Source of the DNA: Bacteroidota bacterium
Lineage (GTDB): Bacteria; Bacteroidota; Bacteroidia; Chitinophagales; Chitinophagaceae
Reading direction: 5' to 3'
DNA length: 40,598 nucleotides
NCBI GenBank assembly: GCA_003175695.1
Contig: PSRA01000131.1
Location: 1-40,598, forward strand
The notes beneath the pieces were generated by a model, which ran no database searches, was not told where the DNA came from, and was given only the letters and a program-made list of their open reading frames with translations. This document shows, piece after piece, positions 1 to 7,332 of the stretch (position 1 is the first letter of the stretch; each line of letters opens with the position of its first letter). A program made the translations under genes and the position numbers.

Positions 1-71
1 TGCCCGATAGTATAATGGTAGTACGTCAGATTCTGGCTCTGAATGTTGGGGTTCGAGCCCTCATCGGGCAA
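1..71 (+). tRNA. tRNA-Gln (anticodon CTG)
   Basis: A full cloverleaf can be folded. The acceptor stem is TGCCCGA paired with TCGGGCA at 64-70, with A71 as discriminator base. The anticodon stem TCAGA/TCTGA encloses the loop TTCTGGC, so the anticodon is CTG (glutamine). The T arm is TGGGG/CCTCA around TTCGAGC. No CCA is encoded. The 3' part, from the T loop onward, is repeated at 2034-2065, which marks this tRNA as an integration target. Confidence 0.95.
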
Positions 72-83
72 CTTAGACCATTA
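52..83 (+). repeat. Direct repeat copy 1 (tRNA 3' end; candidate attL core)
   Basis: The 3' end of tRNA-Gln from the T loop onward (52-73) recurs without mismatch at 2034-2055. The match continues to 83/2065 with a single T/C difference. Duplication of a tRNA 3' end around a cargo module is the standard footprint of tyrosine-recombinase integration. Calling it an att core is inference, since no intact integrase lies between the copies. Confidence 0.75.
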
Positions 84-106
84 GTTAACCACTCCTAGCA
101 CAAATT

Positions 107-142
107 AAACCAGCTAATTATCAATAATTTAGCTGGTTTTTT
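107..142 (+). terminator. Rho-independent terminator after tRNA-Gln
   Basis: An 11-bp perfect stem AAACCAGCTAA/TTAGCTGGTTT (107-117 with 129-139) is followed by a run of T. It lies about 36 nt after the tRNA. A hairpin of the same geometry but different stem sequence follows the second copy of the tRNA end at 2089-2119. Confidence 0.85.
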
Positions 143-245
143 GTTGATTTCCTCTGAAAGTTCCTTTGGTTGCGCCCGCACATAACTGGAGAAACAAGAA
201 AAATTCGTCAAAGCTCTATTCGATTCGCATTCGGGTAACTATTGA

Positions 246-404
246 TCGAAAGCAAAAATATATCCTTTTTACGTACCGCAAAAAGTCAGAAATGAAGAAT
301 GGACAGATAAACCGAACAATTGGATAAAGAGTACTCACCCTTTTGCATTTGAAATCAATAGCACATTGAAAGAATTTAAGTTGGCAGATTTTTTTAGCTC
401 TTAG
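246..404 (+). pseudogene. Decayed fragment A of an unrecognised protein family
   Basis: A 52-codon open stretch without a start codon contains the segments VPQKVRNEEW, DKPNNW and HPFAFEIN, ending at a stop at 402. A codon-aligned relative occurs at 5333-5450, where the equivalent of NNWIK reads NSG-stop-K. Conservation at the protein level between two non-functional copies indicates that both descend from a real gene whose family I do not recognise. The rest of 143-747 shows no gene I can support; a 65-codon minus-strand frame at 491-688 has no other backing. Confidence 0.45.
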
Positions 405-771
405 AAATGATTTGAAAATCAAGCGGAATATTTGACGTGAAGTATCTTTTTATAAAATCCTGAAGCAGCCCTATCTTTTCTTGAACAAAACTAGACAGGA
501 GAGAGACTTATAAGAATGGTGATATTCTGGAAAAGCTTGTATAATTTGCATTTTGCTTGCTGAAAAGTGATCACCTTAGGCACCTCTATTGTTCCTGCCA
601 TGTGAACATTCCAAATAATAATGAATGGAATGCCTTGATCAGCGAGTAATTCTTTACAAATATCTGATAGAATTCGATCTGACGCCAACTCTTAGCACTT
701 CAGAATTATGAATTCTTAGTTTATCCTGTATTCAAAATGATGGGTTAGTGAGGTTTGTTCATTTCAGAAAA

Positions 772-804
772 ATGTCCCAAATTTGTAGACATTTGTCCAA
801 ATGT
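772..804 (+). promoter_or_regulatory. Probable autoregulatory operator of the first Xre/RES pair
   Basis: A perfect 16-bp palindrome, ACATTTG-TC-CAAATGT, sits at 789-804, six bases before the ATG at 811. A partial copy of its half site, ATGTCCCAAAT, lies at 772-782. Antitoxins of this class repress their own operon, so the position fits an operator. It also argues that the antitoxin starts at 811 and not at the upstream in-frame start at 748, because the longer reading frame would run through the palindrome. Confidence 0.55.
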
Positions 805-810
805 ATTTTT

Positions 811-1305
811 ATGGCAGCATCAGTTGATAAAGTTCAAAAAAAACTGGATAAGGAGATTCGCTCTATTTTTAAAGGCCTTTTAAGCAAGAAAACTTTCCAG
901 CTTGATGAATTGACATTTTCCGCATTCCTGGCCAACAAGCTGTTTGTTATCTACCTGATCCGGGAAGGCGTCCCCTATTCTTTATTTGACATCATACAGG
1001 ATTATGCACCTTTAAGCGAAATCGAATGGTCAGATATCCTTGACATCTCCACCAAATCCCTGCAGCGATATAAGCAATCCGATAAACAATTCGGACCACT
1101 TCAGTCAGAGAAAATTATTGAAATGGCTGAAGTCACCAGCCTTGGCCTGGACGTTTTTGGGAATATGGAGAAATTTAAATTATGGCTCGATACTCCAAAC
1201 TTTGCTCTGGGAAAGCTTAAGCCGGTTGAGCTTTTGAAAGATTCCTACGGTAAAGAAATGGTAGTGGGTGAACTCACGAGGATTAATTACGGAATACTAG
1301 CTTAA
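811..1305 (+). CDS. Xre/ParS-type antitoxin (DUF2384-like), pair 1
   Basis: This 164-residue protein is the antitoxin and DNA-binding partner of a RES-domain toxin. The central part contains a helix-turn-helix-like stretch (LDISTKSLQRYKQSDKQFGP). The C-terminal part carries the antitoxin/toxin-binding region with the signature GLDVFGNMEKFKLWLDTP, followed by KPVELL, typical of the DUF2384 domain (VFGN..KF..WL..P....PLELL). Its stop codon overlaps the ATG of the toxin gene (TAATG at 1303-1307), so the two are translationally coupled. A frame extending to 748 exists, but 811 is preferred because a palindromic operator ends at 804. It shares general organisation with the second antitoxin at 7499-7945. 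The family assignment is strong; direct toxin neutralisation is inferred from the family. Confidence 0.88.
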   Translation: MAASVDKVQKKLDKEIRSIFKGLLSKKTFQLDELTFSAFLANKLFVIYLIREGVPYSLFDIIQDYAPLSEIEWSDILDISTKSLQRYKQSDKQFGPLQSEKIIEMAEVTSLGLDVFGNMEKFKLWLDTPNFALGKLKPVELLKDSYGKEMVVGELTRINYGILA

Positions 1306-1766
1306 TGGAAGTTTTCAGATTATCCCGCGAAAAATTTGCTGTGCCTTTATCGGGGATAGGATCAGCATTAAAGGGAGCCAGGTGGAATTCCGTGGGTACA
1401 GAATTAGTTTATACTGCAATCAACAGGTCTCTGGCCATGGCAGAAGTCGCCGTTCATTTTACTGCAGCGACTGTTCCTGATGACTATGTTATATTGACAA
1501 TACACATTCCTGATGATATATCTATCCAGAATCTTCCAGATACGGAGCTTCCTGCAGACTGGAATGCGTTTCCACATTCGGCATCAACGCAGTCAATAGG
1601 AGATAAGTTTGTTGCCGAAAACAAGTATTGCATTTTGCGGGTACCCTCTGCCGTTACCAAGGGCGATTCTAATTTGCTCATCAACCCCAGGCATTTGGAA
1701 TTCGGAAGGATCACTATTGTTGCAAAAGAAAAATTCCCATTCGACAAGAGAATGTTTAAAAGTTAA
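1305..1766 (+). CDS. RES-domain toxin, pair 1
   Basis: This 153-residue protein has the RES fold, relatives of which deplete or transfer ADP-ribose from NAD+. The hallmark residues are visible: ARWN (Arg26), Tyr36, Glu47, and VPSAV (Ser115) followed by INPRH. The 10- and 11-residue spacing of Arg, Tyr and Glu is identical in the second RES protein of this window (Arg23, Tyr33, Glu44). The length is normal for the family. It overlaps the antitoxin gene by one base. The pair lies between the two copies of the tRNA-Gln 3' end, so it appears to be the sole intact cargo of a roughly 2-kb insertion. Nothing looks truncated. NAD+ as target is family knowledge and has not been shown here. Confidence 0.88.
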   Translation: MEVFRLSREKFAVPLSGIGSALKGARWNSVGTELVYTAINRSLAMAEVAVHFTAATVPDDYVILTIHIPDDISIQNLPDTELPADWNAFPHSASTQSIGDKFVAENKYCILRVPSAVTKGDSNLLINPRHLEFGRITIVAKEKFPFDKRMFKS

Positions 1767-2033
1767 ACTAAGATTCATTCTGCTTCAACTTTCGTCGACA
1801 ATTTTGAAACTCCCTGATTGATCCGTCCTCCAACCTAGTGGCAGAACAGCACGGCTATTTCACATTCCGGTTTTTGGCGATACTCTTCTTTCAAATCAAC
1901 TTAGGAAGACCTAACAGAGTTTATGCACGATGCTGATGAAGGCAAGTTTGGTTTATGGGTTGAAAGTATGATTGAAAATTGACTTACACTTTTACGTACA
2001 CTTCCGTTATAACAAATTGACTTTCAATTTAAA

Positions 2034-2065
2034 TTCGAGCCCTCATCGGGCAACTCAGACCATTA
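2034..2065 (+). repeat. Direct repeat copy 2 (tRNA 3' end; candidate attR core)
   Basis: This is the second copy of the tRNA-Gln 3' end, identical to 52-73 over 22 nt (2034-2055) and then matching 9 of the next 10. The bases before 2034 do not continue into a tRNA, so this is a tRNA end without a tRNA. The stretch 1779-2033 upstream of it shows no gene I can support. Confidence 0.75.
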
Positions 2066-2088
2066 ATAACCGTTCCTAACTGGAATTC

Positions 2089-2122
2089 AACCCGCTGTAG
2101 CTCAATACTGTAGCGGGTTCTT
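2089..2122 (+). terminator. Hairpin terminator following the duplicated tRNA end
   Basis: The stem AACCCGCT/AGCGGGTT (2089-2096 with 2112-2119) is followed by a T-rich tail. It sits at nearly the same distance from the duplicated tRNA end as the hairpin at 107-139 sits from the real tRNA. Either this or the first hairpin is the original tRNA terminator, the other having arrived with the inserted DNA. The remainder, 2123-2345, holds nothing I can support. Confidence 0.65.
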
Positions 2123-2345
2123 CTATTATAGCCACTTTAGCTGATTCCTTCTGTTAGCTATTTGCCATTCGCCATTCGCGAAGACACGAATTATCTAATT
2201 ATGCTAAAAAATAATTAGTAAGTCTGAACTATATTGAGTTTTGAAACCCTGTCTTGTGACTCCCATTCGACCTTTCAAATTCTCCCGTAAACAGGCCCGG
2301 AAAAGGAGATCAGGACAGGATATATTCCGATCAGGGATTAACGAA

Positions 2346-4556
2346 TTATCTTATCAATACAAATGCTCCTTTTCTCGTGACCATTGTCTGTCCGTTCAAT
2401 TGATACTGGCAGAACCAGACAAATGCATCGGGTTGCACTGCAACGCCATTCCACGTTCCATCCCAGCCCTGGTTCGGAGTTTTAGTATCGAATACTTTTT
2501 CACCCCAACGATTAAAGATCTCGAATTTGAAATAAGCTATATCTCCGTACAGGAGTGGCCTGAATATATCATTATGTCCATCACCGTTAGGAGTAAACGC
2601 ATTGGGAACTATCAAACCCTCCGGGCACTGTCTCGCCGTTAATTGGATGGAATCAGTACCGGTACATTGATTGCTGTCTGTGACCTCAAGCCAATACAGG
2701 CCAGCATGCGTAATTGTCAGTGAAGGGCCGGTGGAATGGTCATTCCATAAATAAGATTCAAAGTGCTTTGTTGGTTGAATGATCAGCTTTGAGATTTCGC
2801 ATATTGTTGTATCGTTTGGTAAGAAGTTGGCCGGACTTTTTGCCAGAGTAGTAATATAAGTTGTGTCGGAGCCTGTGCATCCATTCTGATCTGTTACTGA
2901 GACCCAATATTTGCCAGGATCGCCAACAATAATTGTACTGGCGGTGCTTCCATCATTCCATTGATATCGGACGTAGCCCTGGCCGGCGTTCAGTTCTTTA
3001 GTAGTTCCAGAGCAAAGCAAGGAATCCTTGTCCAGTGAAATAGAAGGAATTGCGCGTATATCCGTACCCGTGACCATACAGGCCGTTGATTTGATCAAAT
3101 TCGCAGCCTGGTCCCTCACCATATTATGGAATGTCTGGCGAAAAGCATTGGTTCCAATTGAATCGAAAATTACCTGTGATTGTTTCATAAGGTATGGCAA
3201 GAGAAAAGTGGCAATGGTGTCTTTCCCATTGCAGATGGTGGAACTATCTGTGTCCCCTAACCGAAAAAATTCCAGCCCTCCCTTTGAAAGAGCGCTATCC
3301 CAATAAGATTGAATAGCCAAAGTTTGATCAGGAGCATAAGAAATAAAATTGCTCACTGCTTCAGTGGCCCGGTTAGGTTCATGGAATATTCTCTCTTTCA
3401 CAACACGTCCGTTCTGGATGCTTCCGTAGACAATTGCTTCATTATAAAGTTGGTTATTTTCGAAAAAGCGCGTATAGTCAATTCTTCCGTTGGCTTGTTG
3501 GGTCGTTATCGTGTTGTAATAATTGCTTGCGTGTCGTGAACTTAGCATGATTCCATCCGTGAAATCAAAGTCCTGGTTAAAATTGGCGATTATAGAATGA
3601 TTGACTGTATCCACTTTCACAGCGAAACTTCCCTGGAGGTCTGCACGAGTCGCGCCATGAACTGAGATTTGTCCATTATCCAAGAGTGCGATTGCCGTGT
3701 TCGAATATCCAAATGAATTGAATGAAGATTCCAGGCCATAATCAGCGGTCCAACCTTTTGTGGAAATATTCGCGCCATTGTCGGGATTTATTTTCATGCA
3801 CCAAAGTATATTCTTATCAACCGCTTCCTGGAGTAGCAGGGGGCCGACACTACCAATGAATATAAGTTGATTATTCAGGAAAACCAGTCCATAAGCGACA
3901 GCTATAGCGCTACCAAAGTTTTGGTCCCAAACAACACTTCCTTTCGCATCCAGTTTTAATATAAATGCGTATTTGGGCGCTTCAAATATTTTGAGGTCAC
4001 CGCACAAATAAATATTGCTATGATCATCCTCCACTATCCCTGCAATTTCTGTTGCACCGGTGATAGGATTTGTCCAGATCTCGCTTTCATAAGAATTGCC
4101 CCATATGAGCGACCCGTTTTTATCGAGTTTCCAAATGGCGAGGTCCCTTCGGTCATCCGTTCCCGGAACACCTATTTGGCCAGTCATCAATAAATCGCCG
4201 TCGTTTAGTTCTTTGATCCTGGTAGCGCTCCACCATTTGCTTGGATAATTGCCTGCATTTACATATTGTTTGCTCCAAAGGATATTTCCTTGCGGAGTGC
4301 ATTTAATCAGATAAGGCGTATAATGAGAAATCCCGGCATCCGGATAATAGTAACCAGGTATCAGGAGATTTCCGTCCCGGGTTTTAGTAATATAATTTGC
4401 ATTGATTGCCAGGCTGTCTTCAAGGAGCAGTAGCCTTCTGCTTGTGTCGACACATACAAAGGGTGTTTGAGCATAACATAAATCATCATTGATCAAAAAG
4501 AAAAGAACCAGGAGGAACTGAACCCAATGGATAATTTGATCATTTCGACTAATCAC
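2346..4556 (-). CDS. Secreted multidomain protein with type B T9SS (gliding-type) C-terminal domain
   Basis: This 736-residue exported protein begins with a signal peptide (hydrophobic FLLVLFFLI, cleavage probably near CYAQ). Residues from about 40 to 480 form a long repeat-rich region with recurring W/G motifs such as KLDKNGSLIWGNSY and KLDAKGSVVWDQNF, suggesting a beta-propeller. Two Ig/PKD-like modules follow, with YQWNDGSTASTI and YLWNDHSTGPSL, each ending in a W/Y.V.V.D.N.C.G.D pattern. The final 90 residues contain PNAFTPNGDGHNDIFRP and WDGTWNG, the gliding-motility/CHU_C domain used as a type IX secretion signal. Such proteins are usually surface-attached or released. No enzymatic domain is recognised. 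The gene stands alone, convergent with the upstream repeat region. Confidence 0.88.
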   Translation of the reverse strand: MISRNDQIIHWVQFLLVLFFLINDDLCYAQTPFVCVDTSRRLLLLEDSLAINANYITKTRDGNLLIPGYYYPDAGISHYTPYLIKCTPQGNILWSKQYVNAGNYPSKWWSATRIKELNDGDLLMTGQIGVPGTDDRRDLAIWKLDKNGSLIWGNSYESEIWTNPITGATEIAGIVEDDHSNIYLCGDLKIFEAPKYAFILKLDAKGSVVWDQNFGSAIAVAYGLVFLNNQLIFIGSVGPLLLQEAVDKNILWCMKINPDNGANISTKGWTADYGLESSFNSFGYSNTAIALLDNGQISVHGATRADLQGSFAVKVDTVNHSIIANFNQDFDFTDGIMLSSRHASNYYNTITTQQANGRIDYTRFFENNQLYNEAIVYGSIQNGRVVKERIFHEPNRATEAVSNFISYAPDQTLAIQSYWDSALSKGGLEFFRLGDTDSSTICNGKDTIATFLLPYLMKQSQVIFDSIGTNAFRQTFHNMVRDQAANLIKSTACMVTGTDIRAIPSISLDKDSLLCSGTTKELNAGQGYVRYQWNDGSTASTIIVGDPGKYWVSVTDQNGCTGSDTTYITTLAKSPANFLPNDTTICEISKLIIQPTKHFESYLWNDHSTGPSLTITHAGLYWLEVTDSNQCTGTDSIQLTARQCPEGLIVPNAFTPNGDGHNDIFRPLLYGDIAYFKFEIFNRWGEKVFDTKTPNQGWDGTWNGVAVQPDAFVWFCQYQLNGQTMVTRKGAFVLIR

Positions 4557-4624
4557 AAACAGCCAATGATCTTTATGTTATGTAATTTAAGAAAGTTTAT
4601 GAGGATAAAAAGAGGAGGTTTTTT

Positions 4625-5112
4625 ATGAAGCATGTTGCAGCTTTCATCAAAAAATGGTTTACGAATACAACTGGTGCCTGATTTGAAAGTAATTTTAATT
4701 CGTCACGCGGGGAAACCTCCGATAGGGGATAACCTGAACTGCCAGGGCTTTAACCGGTCTGTTAAGTTACCCGCAGTCCTCAGGGAACGTTACGGAGTGC
4801 CGGATCATGTTTATGTTCCATCGATTGGGGGAGGAGAGTCCACTAAAAATTCCGGGATGTTTCAGACGGTTCTTCCGTTTGCTATCAAGTATAATCTGGC
4901 TGTCAACAGCCGGTTTAACGTACATGATGCAACGGGATTAGCGGGCGATATTTTTTAAAAAAAGGACTGTGTTAGTAGTATGCCAACACTCGGCAATTCG
5001 CACCATCGCCCAGGCTCTTGGAGTCAACAAAGCGCCCAAATGGGCTGGCGATGATTATGATAGCGTCTGGATCATTAATTTTTCTGATTCTAAACCTACA
5101 TTGCAAACCTGA
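4625..5112 (+). pseudogene. Frameshifted histidine phosphatase (phosphoglycerate-mutase-like) gene
   Basis: The first part (frame from 4632) contains VILIRHAGKP, the RHG-type phosphohistidine motif, then LNCQGFNRS and a VPDHVYVPSIGGG stretch, and stops at 4956. Immediately after, in the +1 frame, the protein continues as KKRTVLVVCQHSAIRTIA, which supplies the second catalytic His, and KWAGDDYDSVWIINFS, ending at 5112. The break falls in a T6A7 homopolymer, so a one-base indel is the simplest cause. The N-terminus is doubtful too: the ATG with a good ribosome site (GAGGAGG at about 4612-4618) is at 4625, out of frame with the body. The family acts on phosphorylated small molecules or proteins. 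Both lesions suggest a dead gene, although a homopolymer sequencing error cannot be excluded. Confidence 0.75.
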
Positions 5113-5332
5113 ATGCTTCCGCTTCCTGCGCGTTTTGATGGAATGAACGGAGTACTCGTCGAAAGATAGAAAAAAATCAAAAAGCATTTACTAGTTAATG
5201 CCTGTTGTTTTTTGAAAAATGTGCTACAGTTTGTTTACGCTTTGTGGACACACTTTCTATCTTTGAAATAGGATCCCCACTTTTTAAAGTTATTCATAAC
5301 TGTTAGATAGGAAACGACAATATTATTCTGTA

Positions 5333-5450
5333 TACATTTCTCAAAAAATAAGAAAAGAAGAATTGATTGATAAACCAAACAGTGGGTAAAAAAACAGCCA
5401 TCCTTTTGCATTCGAAATAAATAAGACGATCAAAGAAAAATTGGACATGC
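5333..5450 (+). pseudogene. Decayed fragment B, relative of fragment A
   Basis: The frame reads ISQKIRKEELIDKPNSG, a stop at 5387-5389, then KNSHPFAFEINKTIKEKLD. It aligns codon for codon with 273-390 (VPQKVRNEEWTDKPNNW then HPFAFEIN). The tryptophan-isoleucine of copy A is replaced by Gly-stop. Both copies therefore represent dead members of one gene family. A minus-strand frame across 5303-5587 exists but has no independent support. The rest of 5113-5587 shows no gene. Confidence 0.45.
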
Positions 5451-5587
5451 TCCATGGCCTGACTAAAATATTCTATGCGGTTGATAACCTCCTTACTTTT
5501 CCAATCGTTTTTACTTACCGGACTAATGCCGGGATATTCTTGGCCTGGCCATTCACCAAATCGTATCATTTTCCCTATTTTGAACAA

Positions 5588-5611
5588 AAAAGAAAATTAT
5601 AATTTGCTTTT
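5588..5611 (+). promoter_or_regulatory. Operator copy O1 (Hip-module palindrome)
   Basis: This is a 24-bp near-palindrome differing by one base from the perfect operator at 5661-5684: the left half reads AAAAGAAAATTA instead of AAAAGCAAATTA, and the right half TAATTTGCTTTT is exact. Its centre is 73 bp upstream of the centre of O2. Three copies upstream of an Xre-type gene suggest cooperative repression by the HipB-like protein. Confidence 0.65.
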
Positions 5612-5660
5612 TATTTATTTTCCCTAAACTATTATTATCCAAATCTTCGGTTTTATATTG

Positions 5661-5684
5661 AAAAGCAAATTATAATTTGCTTTT
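5661..5684 (+). promoter_or_regulatory. Operator copy O2 (perfect 24-bp palindrome)
   Basis: AAAAGCAAATTA is followed directly by its exact reverse complement. It lies 24-47 bp upstream of TAAATTTG (5708-5715), which fits the Bacteroidota -7 consensus TAnnTTTG, so a bound dimer would occlude the upstream promoter contacts. No clean -33 element is visible at standard spacing. Confidence 0.75.
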
Positions 5685-5720
5685 TTCAAGAATTGTAGAA
5701 ATATTCTTAAATTTGTATTC

Positions 5721-5744
5721 AAAAGCAAACTATAATGCGCAATG
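5721..5744 (+). promoter_or_regulatory. Operator copy O3, overlapping the hipB-like start codon
   Basis: The left half AAAAGCAAACTATAAT is nearly the consensus; the right half has decayed to GCGCAATG. The ATG of the HTH gene (5735) lies inside this copy, so bound repressor would cover both the initiation region and the start codon. There is no Shine-Dalgarno sequence ahead of that ATG. Confidence 0.55.
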
Positions 5745-5959
5745 AAATCATCGCTATCGGTGAGGTTTTGAAGAATCGCCGTGAGCTACTTAGCCTGCTT
5801 CAGCCGGACCTGGCTTCCATTTCAGGAGTTAATCGCAGAACCATCCAATTAATCGAACAGGGAAAAGGCAACCCGTCTTTAGAAACACTGATGAAAATTT
5901 GTAATCCCCTTGGTCTGAACATTCGGCTTGTGCTTAAACAAACCGGGCAGGAAAATTAA
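5735..5959 (+). CDS. hipB: HipB-like Xre-family DNA-binding protein
   Basis: This 74-residue protein consists almost entirely of an Xre helix-turn-helix: LLQPDLASISGVNRRTIQLIEQGKGNPSLETLMKI, with recognition-helix residues near 30-42, then LGLNIRLVLK. It matches HipB in length and pattern. In Hip modules this protein represses the operon through palindromic operators; here three copies of a 24-bp palindrome lie upstream, the last overlapping this start codon. The gene is followed after 27 bp by a HipA N-subdomain protein and then by the kinase, the order of the tripartite HipBST systems. In those systems HipB is mainly the DNA-binding part while the small middle protein neutralises the kinase. 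Confidence 0.85.
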   Translation: MRNEIIAIGEVLKNRRELLSLLQPDLASISGVNRRTIQLIEQGKGNPSLETLMKICNPLGLNIRLVLKQTGQEN

Positions 5960-5986
5960 AATCATTCGGTCAAAAATAGCTGATTA

Positions 5987-6331
5987 ATGCCATCAATGAA
6001 TAAAATATCTGCCATCGTGAAGTATAATAGCAAACCAGCCGGAATTCTGTCAAAAGAAGACGGTATATACCGCTTCACTTACAATGAAACATATTTGCGC
6101 GAAGCCGGAAACAGACCGATTAGCATAACCATGCCGCTTCGGAAAGAACCCTATCAAACTGAAACGCTCTTTCCCGTCTTCATAAACATGCTAAGCGAAG
6201 GGGCTAACAAAAAAAATCAATCAAGAATGCTGAAAATCGACGAGAATGATCATTTCAGTTTCCTGCTCGCGACCGCCAAATTTGACAGCATTGGACCGCT
6301 AACAATTGAACGAATTAATGAGCCTGCCTGA
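5987..6331 (+). CDS. hipS: HipS-like protein (separate HipA N-terminal subdomain)
   Basis: This 114-residue protein corresponds to the N-terminal subdomain of HipA kinases: GILSKEDGIYRFTYNETYLREAG, PISITMPLRKEPY, and LFPVFINMLSEG, which matches the usual F.NLLPEG motif. In ordinary HipA this is the first part of one chain. Here it ends at its own stop codon and the kinase follows as a separate gene that overlaps it by 14 bp. In HipBST this subunit is the antitoxin that blocks the kinase. An alternative ATG three codons downstream (5996) would give MNKISAIVKYN. Whether it acts as antitoxin in this organism is inference from the gene order. Confidence 0.82.
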   Translation: MPSMNKISAIVKYNSKPAGILSKEDGIYRFTYNETYLREAGNRPISITMPLRKEPYQTETLFPVFINMLSEGANKKNQSRMLKIDENDHFSFLLATAKFDSIGPLTIERINEPA

Positions 6332-7328
6332 AATCAAATATTGTCCCTCGACACTGCAACCTGGTTTCAATACGTACAGCCCTCCGGCTAAACTGATTTT
6401 GTTCGGCAATAGAACAAAAACTGTGAGCCATATTTTGCCATTTGGGCCACCAGGGAAGAATCCCGAAATGACACGCGAGTATAATGAAAAAAGAAAAACT
6501 ATTAGTATCAGCGGCGCGCAGGAAAAATATAGCCTGGCGCAAATAAGAAATGAATTGAAACTGACCTCCGAAAGAGGAAGTCATATTCTAAAACCCGTTC
6601 CACCGGAACGATCGGAAAGGATTGAAGATATGCCGGCGAATGAACACGTAACAATGCAAATAGCTCGTCAAATATTTAAGATTAAAACGGCGGCCTGCGG
6701 AATGATTTTTTTTGACGATGGTTCGCCTGCTTATATCACGAGGCGCTTTGATTACAAAAAAGACGGGACAAAATATCAGATAGAAGATTTTGCCACTTTA
6801 ATGGGAAAAACAGAAGAAAGAGAAGGCTACGGTTTTAAATACAATGCATCTTACGAGGACATTGCAAGGATGATAATAAAGTATGTTCCCGCCGCGATCG
6901 TGGAGTTAATCAATTTCTTCAGGATGGTTGTATTCAATTACCTCTTTGCTAACGGCGACGCCCATCTAAAGAATTTTTCACTGATGGAAAGCGACCAGGG
7001 AGATTATCTCCTATCGCCTGCCTATGACTTAATATGTACCGCACTCCATATCGATGACGGGAACCTTGCACTGCACGGCGGATTGTACGAGGGTGACTTT
7101 AACGAACGCTCATTTCAAAAATACGGAGTTTGCACCTGGCGGACTTTTATGCTATTCGCAGAAAAAATAGGACTTCATAGTGCTTTTGCTGAGAAAATTA
7201 TTTACCGCGCAATTAATTCAGTGATGGAAGCAGAATATATGATCGATCGAAGCTTTCTCAGCAGCGAATCAAAAGAAAAATATAAGGAGATTCTGAAAGA
7301 AAGACTAAAGCGTCTAAAGATGGATTGA
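6318..7328 (+). CDS. hipT: HipT-like serine/threonine kinase toxin
   Basis: This 336-residue protein is a HipA-family kinase core lacking the N-terminal subdomain. Visible motifs are the glycine-rich loop SISGAQEKYSL (Ser63 and Ser65), AYITRRFDY, the catalytic loop FANGDAHLKNFSLM, and the metal-binding stretch LSPAYDLICT. The Ser-Ile-Ser in the loop resembles the double autophosphorylation motif of HipT, which differs from classic HipA. The start at ATG 6318 (MSLPEIKYCPS) is preferred over a TTG at 6306; either overlaps the end of the HipS-like gene, indicating coupling. Characterised HipA and HipT kinases inactivate aminoacyl-tRNA synthetases (GltX and TrpS respectively); the target here is unknown. 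The gene appears intact. Confidence 0.88.
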   Translation: MSLPEIKYCPSTLQPGFNTYSPPAKLILFGNRTKTVSHILPFGPPGKNPEMTREYNEKRKTISISGAQEKYSLAQIRNELKLTSERGSHILKPVPPERSERIEDMPANEHVTMQIARQIFKIKTAACGMIFFDDGSPAYITRRFDYKKDGTKYQIEDFATLMGKTEEREGYGFKYNASYEDIARMIIKYVPAAIVELINFFRMVVFNYLFANGDAHLKNFSLMESDQGDYLLSPAYDLICTALHIDDGNLALHGGLYEGDFNERSFQKYGVCTWRTFMLFAEKIGLHSAFAEKIIYRAINSVMEAEYMIDRSFLSSESKEKYKEILKERLKRLKMD

Positions 7329-7332
7329 CTTT

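Noticed and set aside
491-688. A 65-codon minus-strand frame with protein-like stretches (ELLADQGIPFIIIWN).
   Set aside because: No recognised motif, no clear start context and no second copy; it lies in a region of decayed sequence, so I could not separate it from chance.
2241-2642. A 133-codon plus-strand frame.
   Set aside because: It is antisense to the gliding-type C-terminal domain gene and contains no domain of its own.
5303-5587. A 94-codon minus-strand frame beginning directly beside operator O1, which could have been a divergent gene.
   Set aside because: Its start is TTG, and its second half runs antisense to fragment B, which has codon-level conservation on the other strand.
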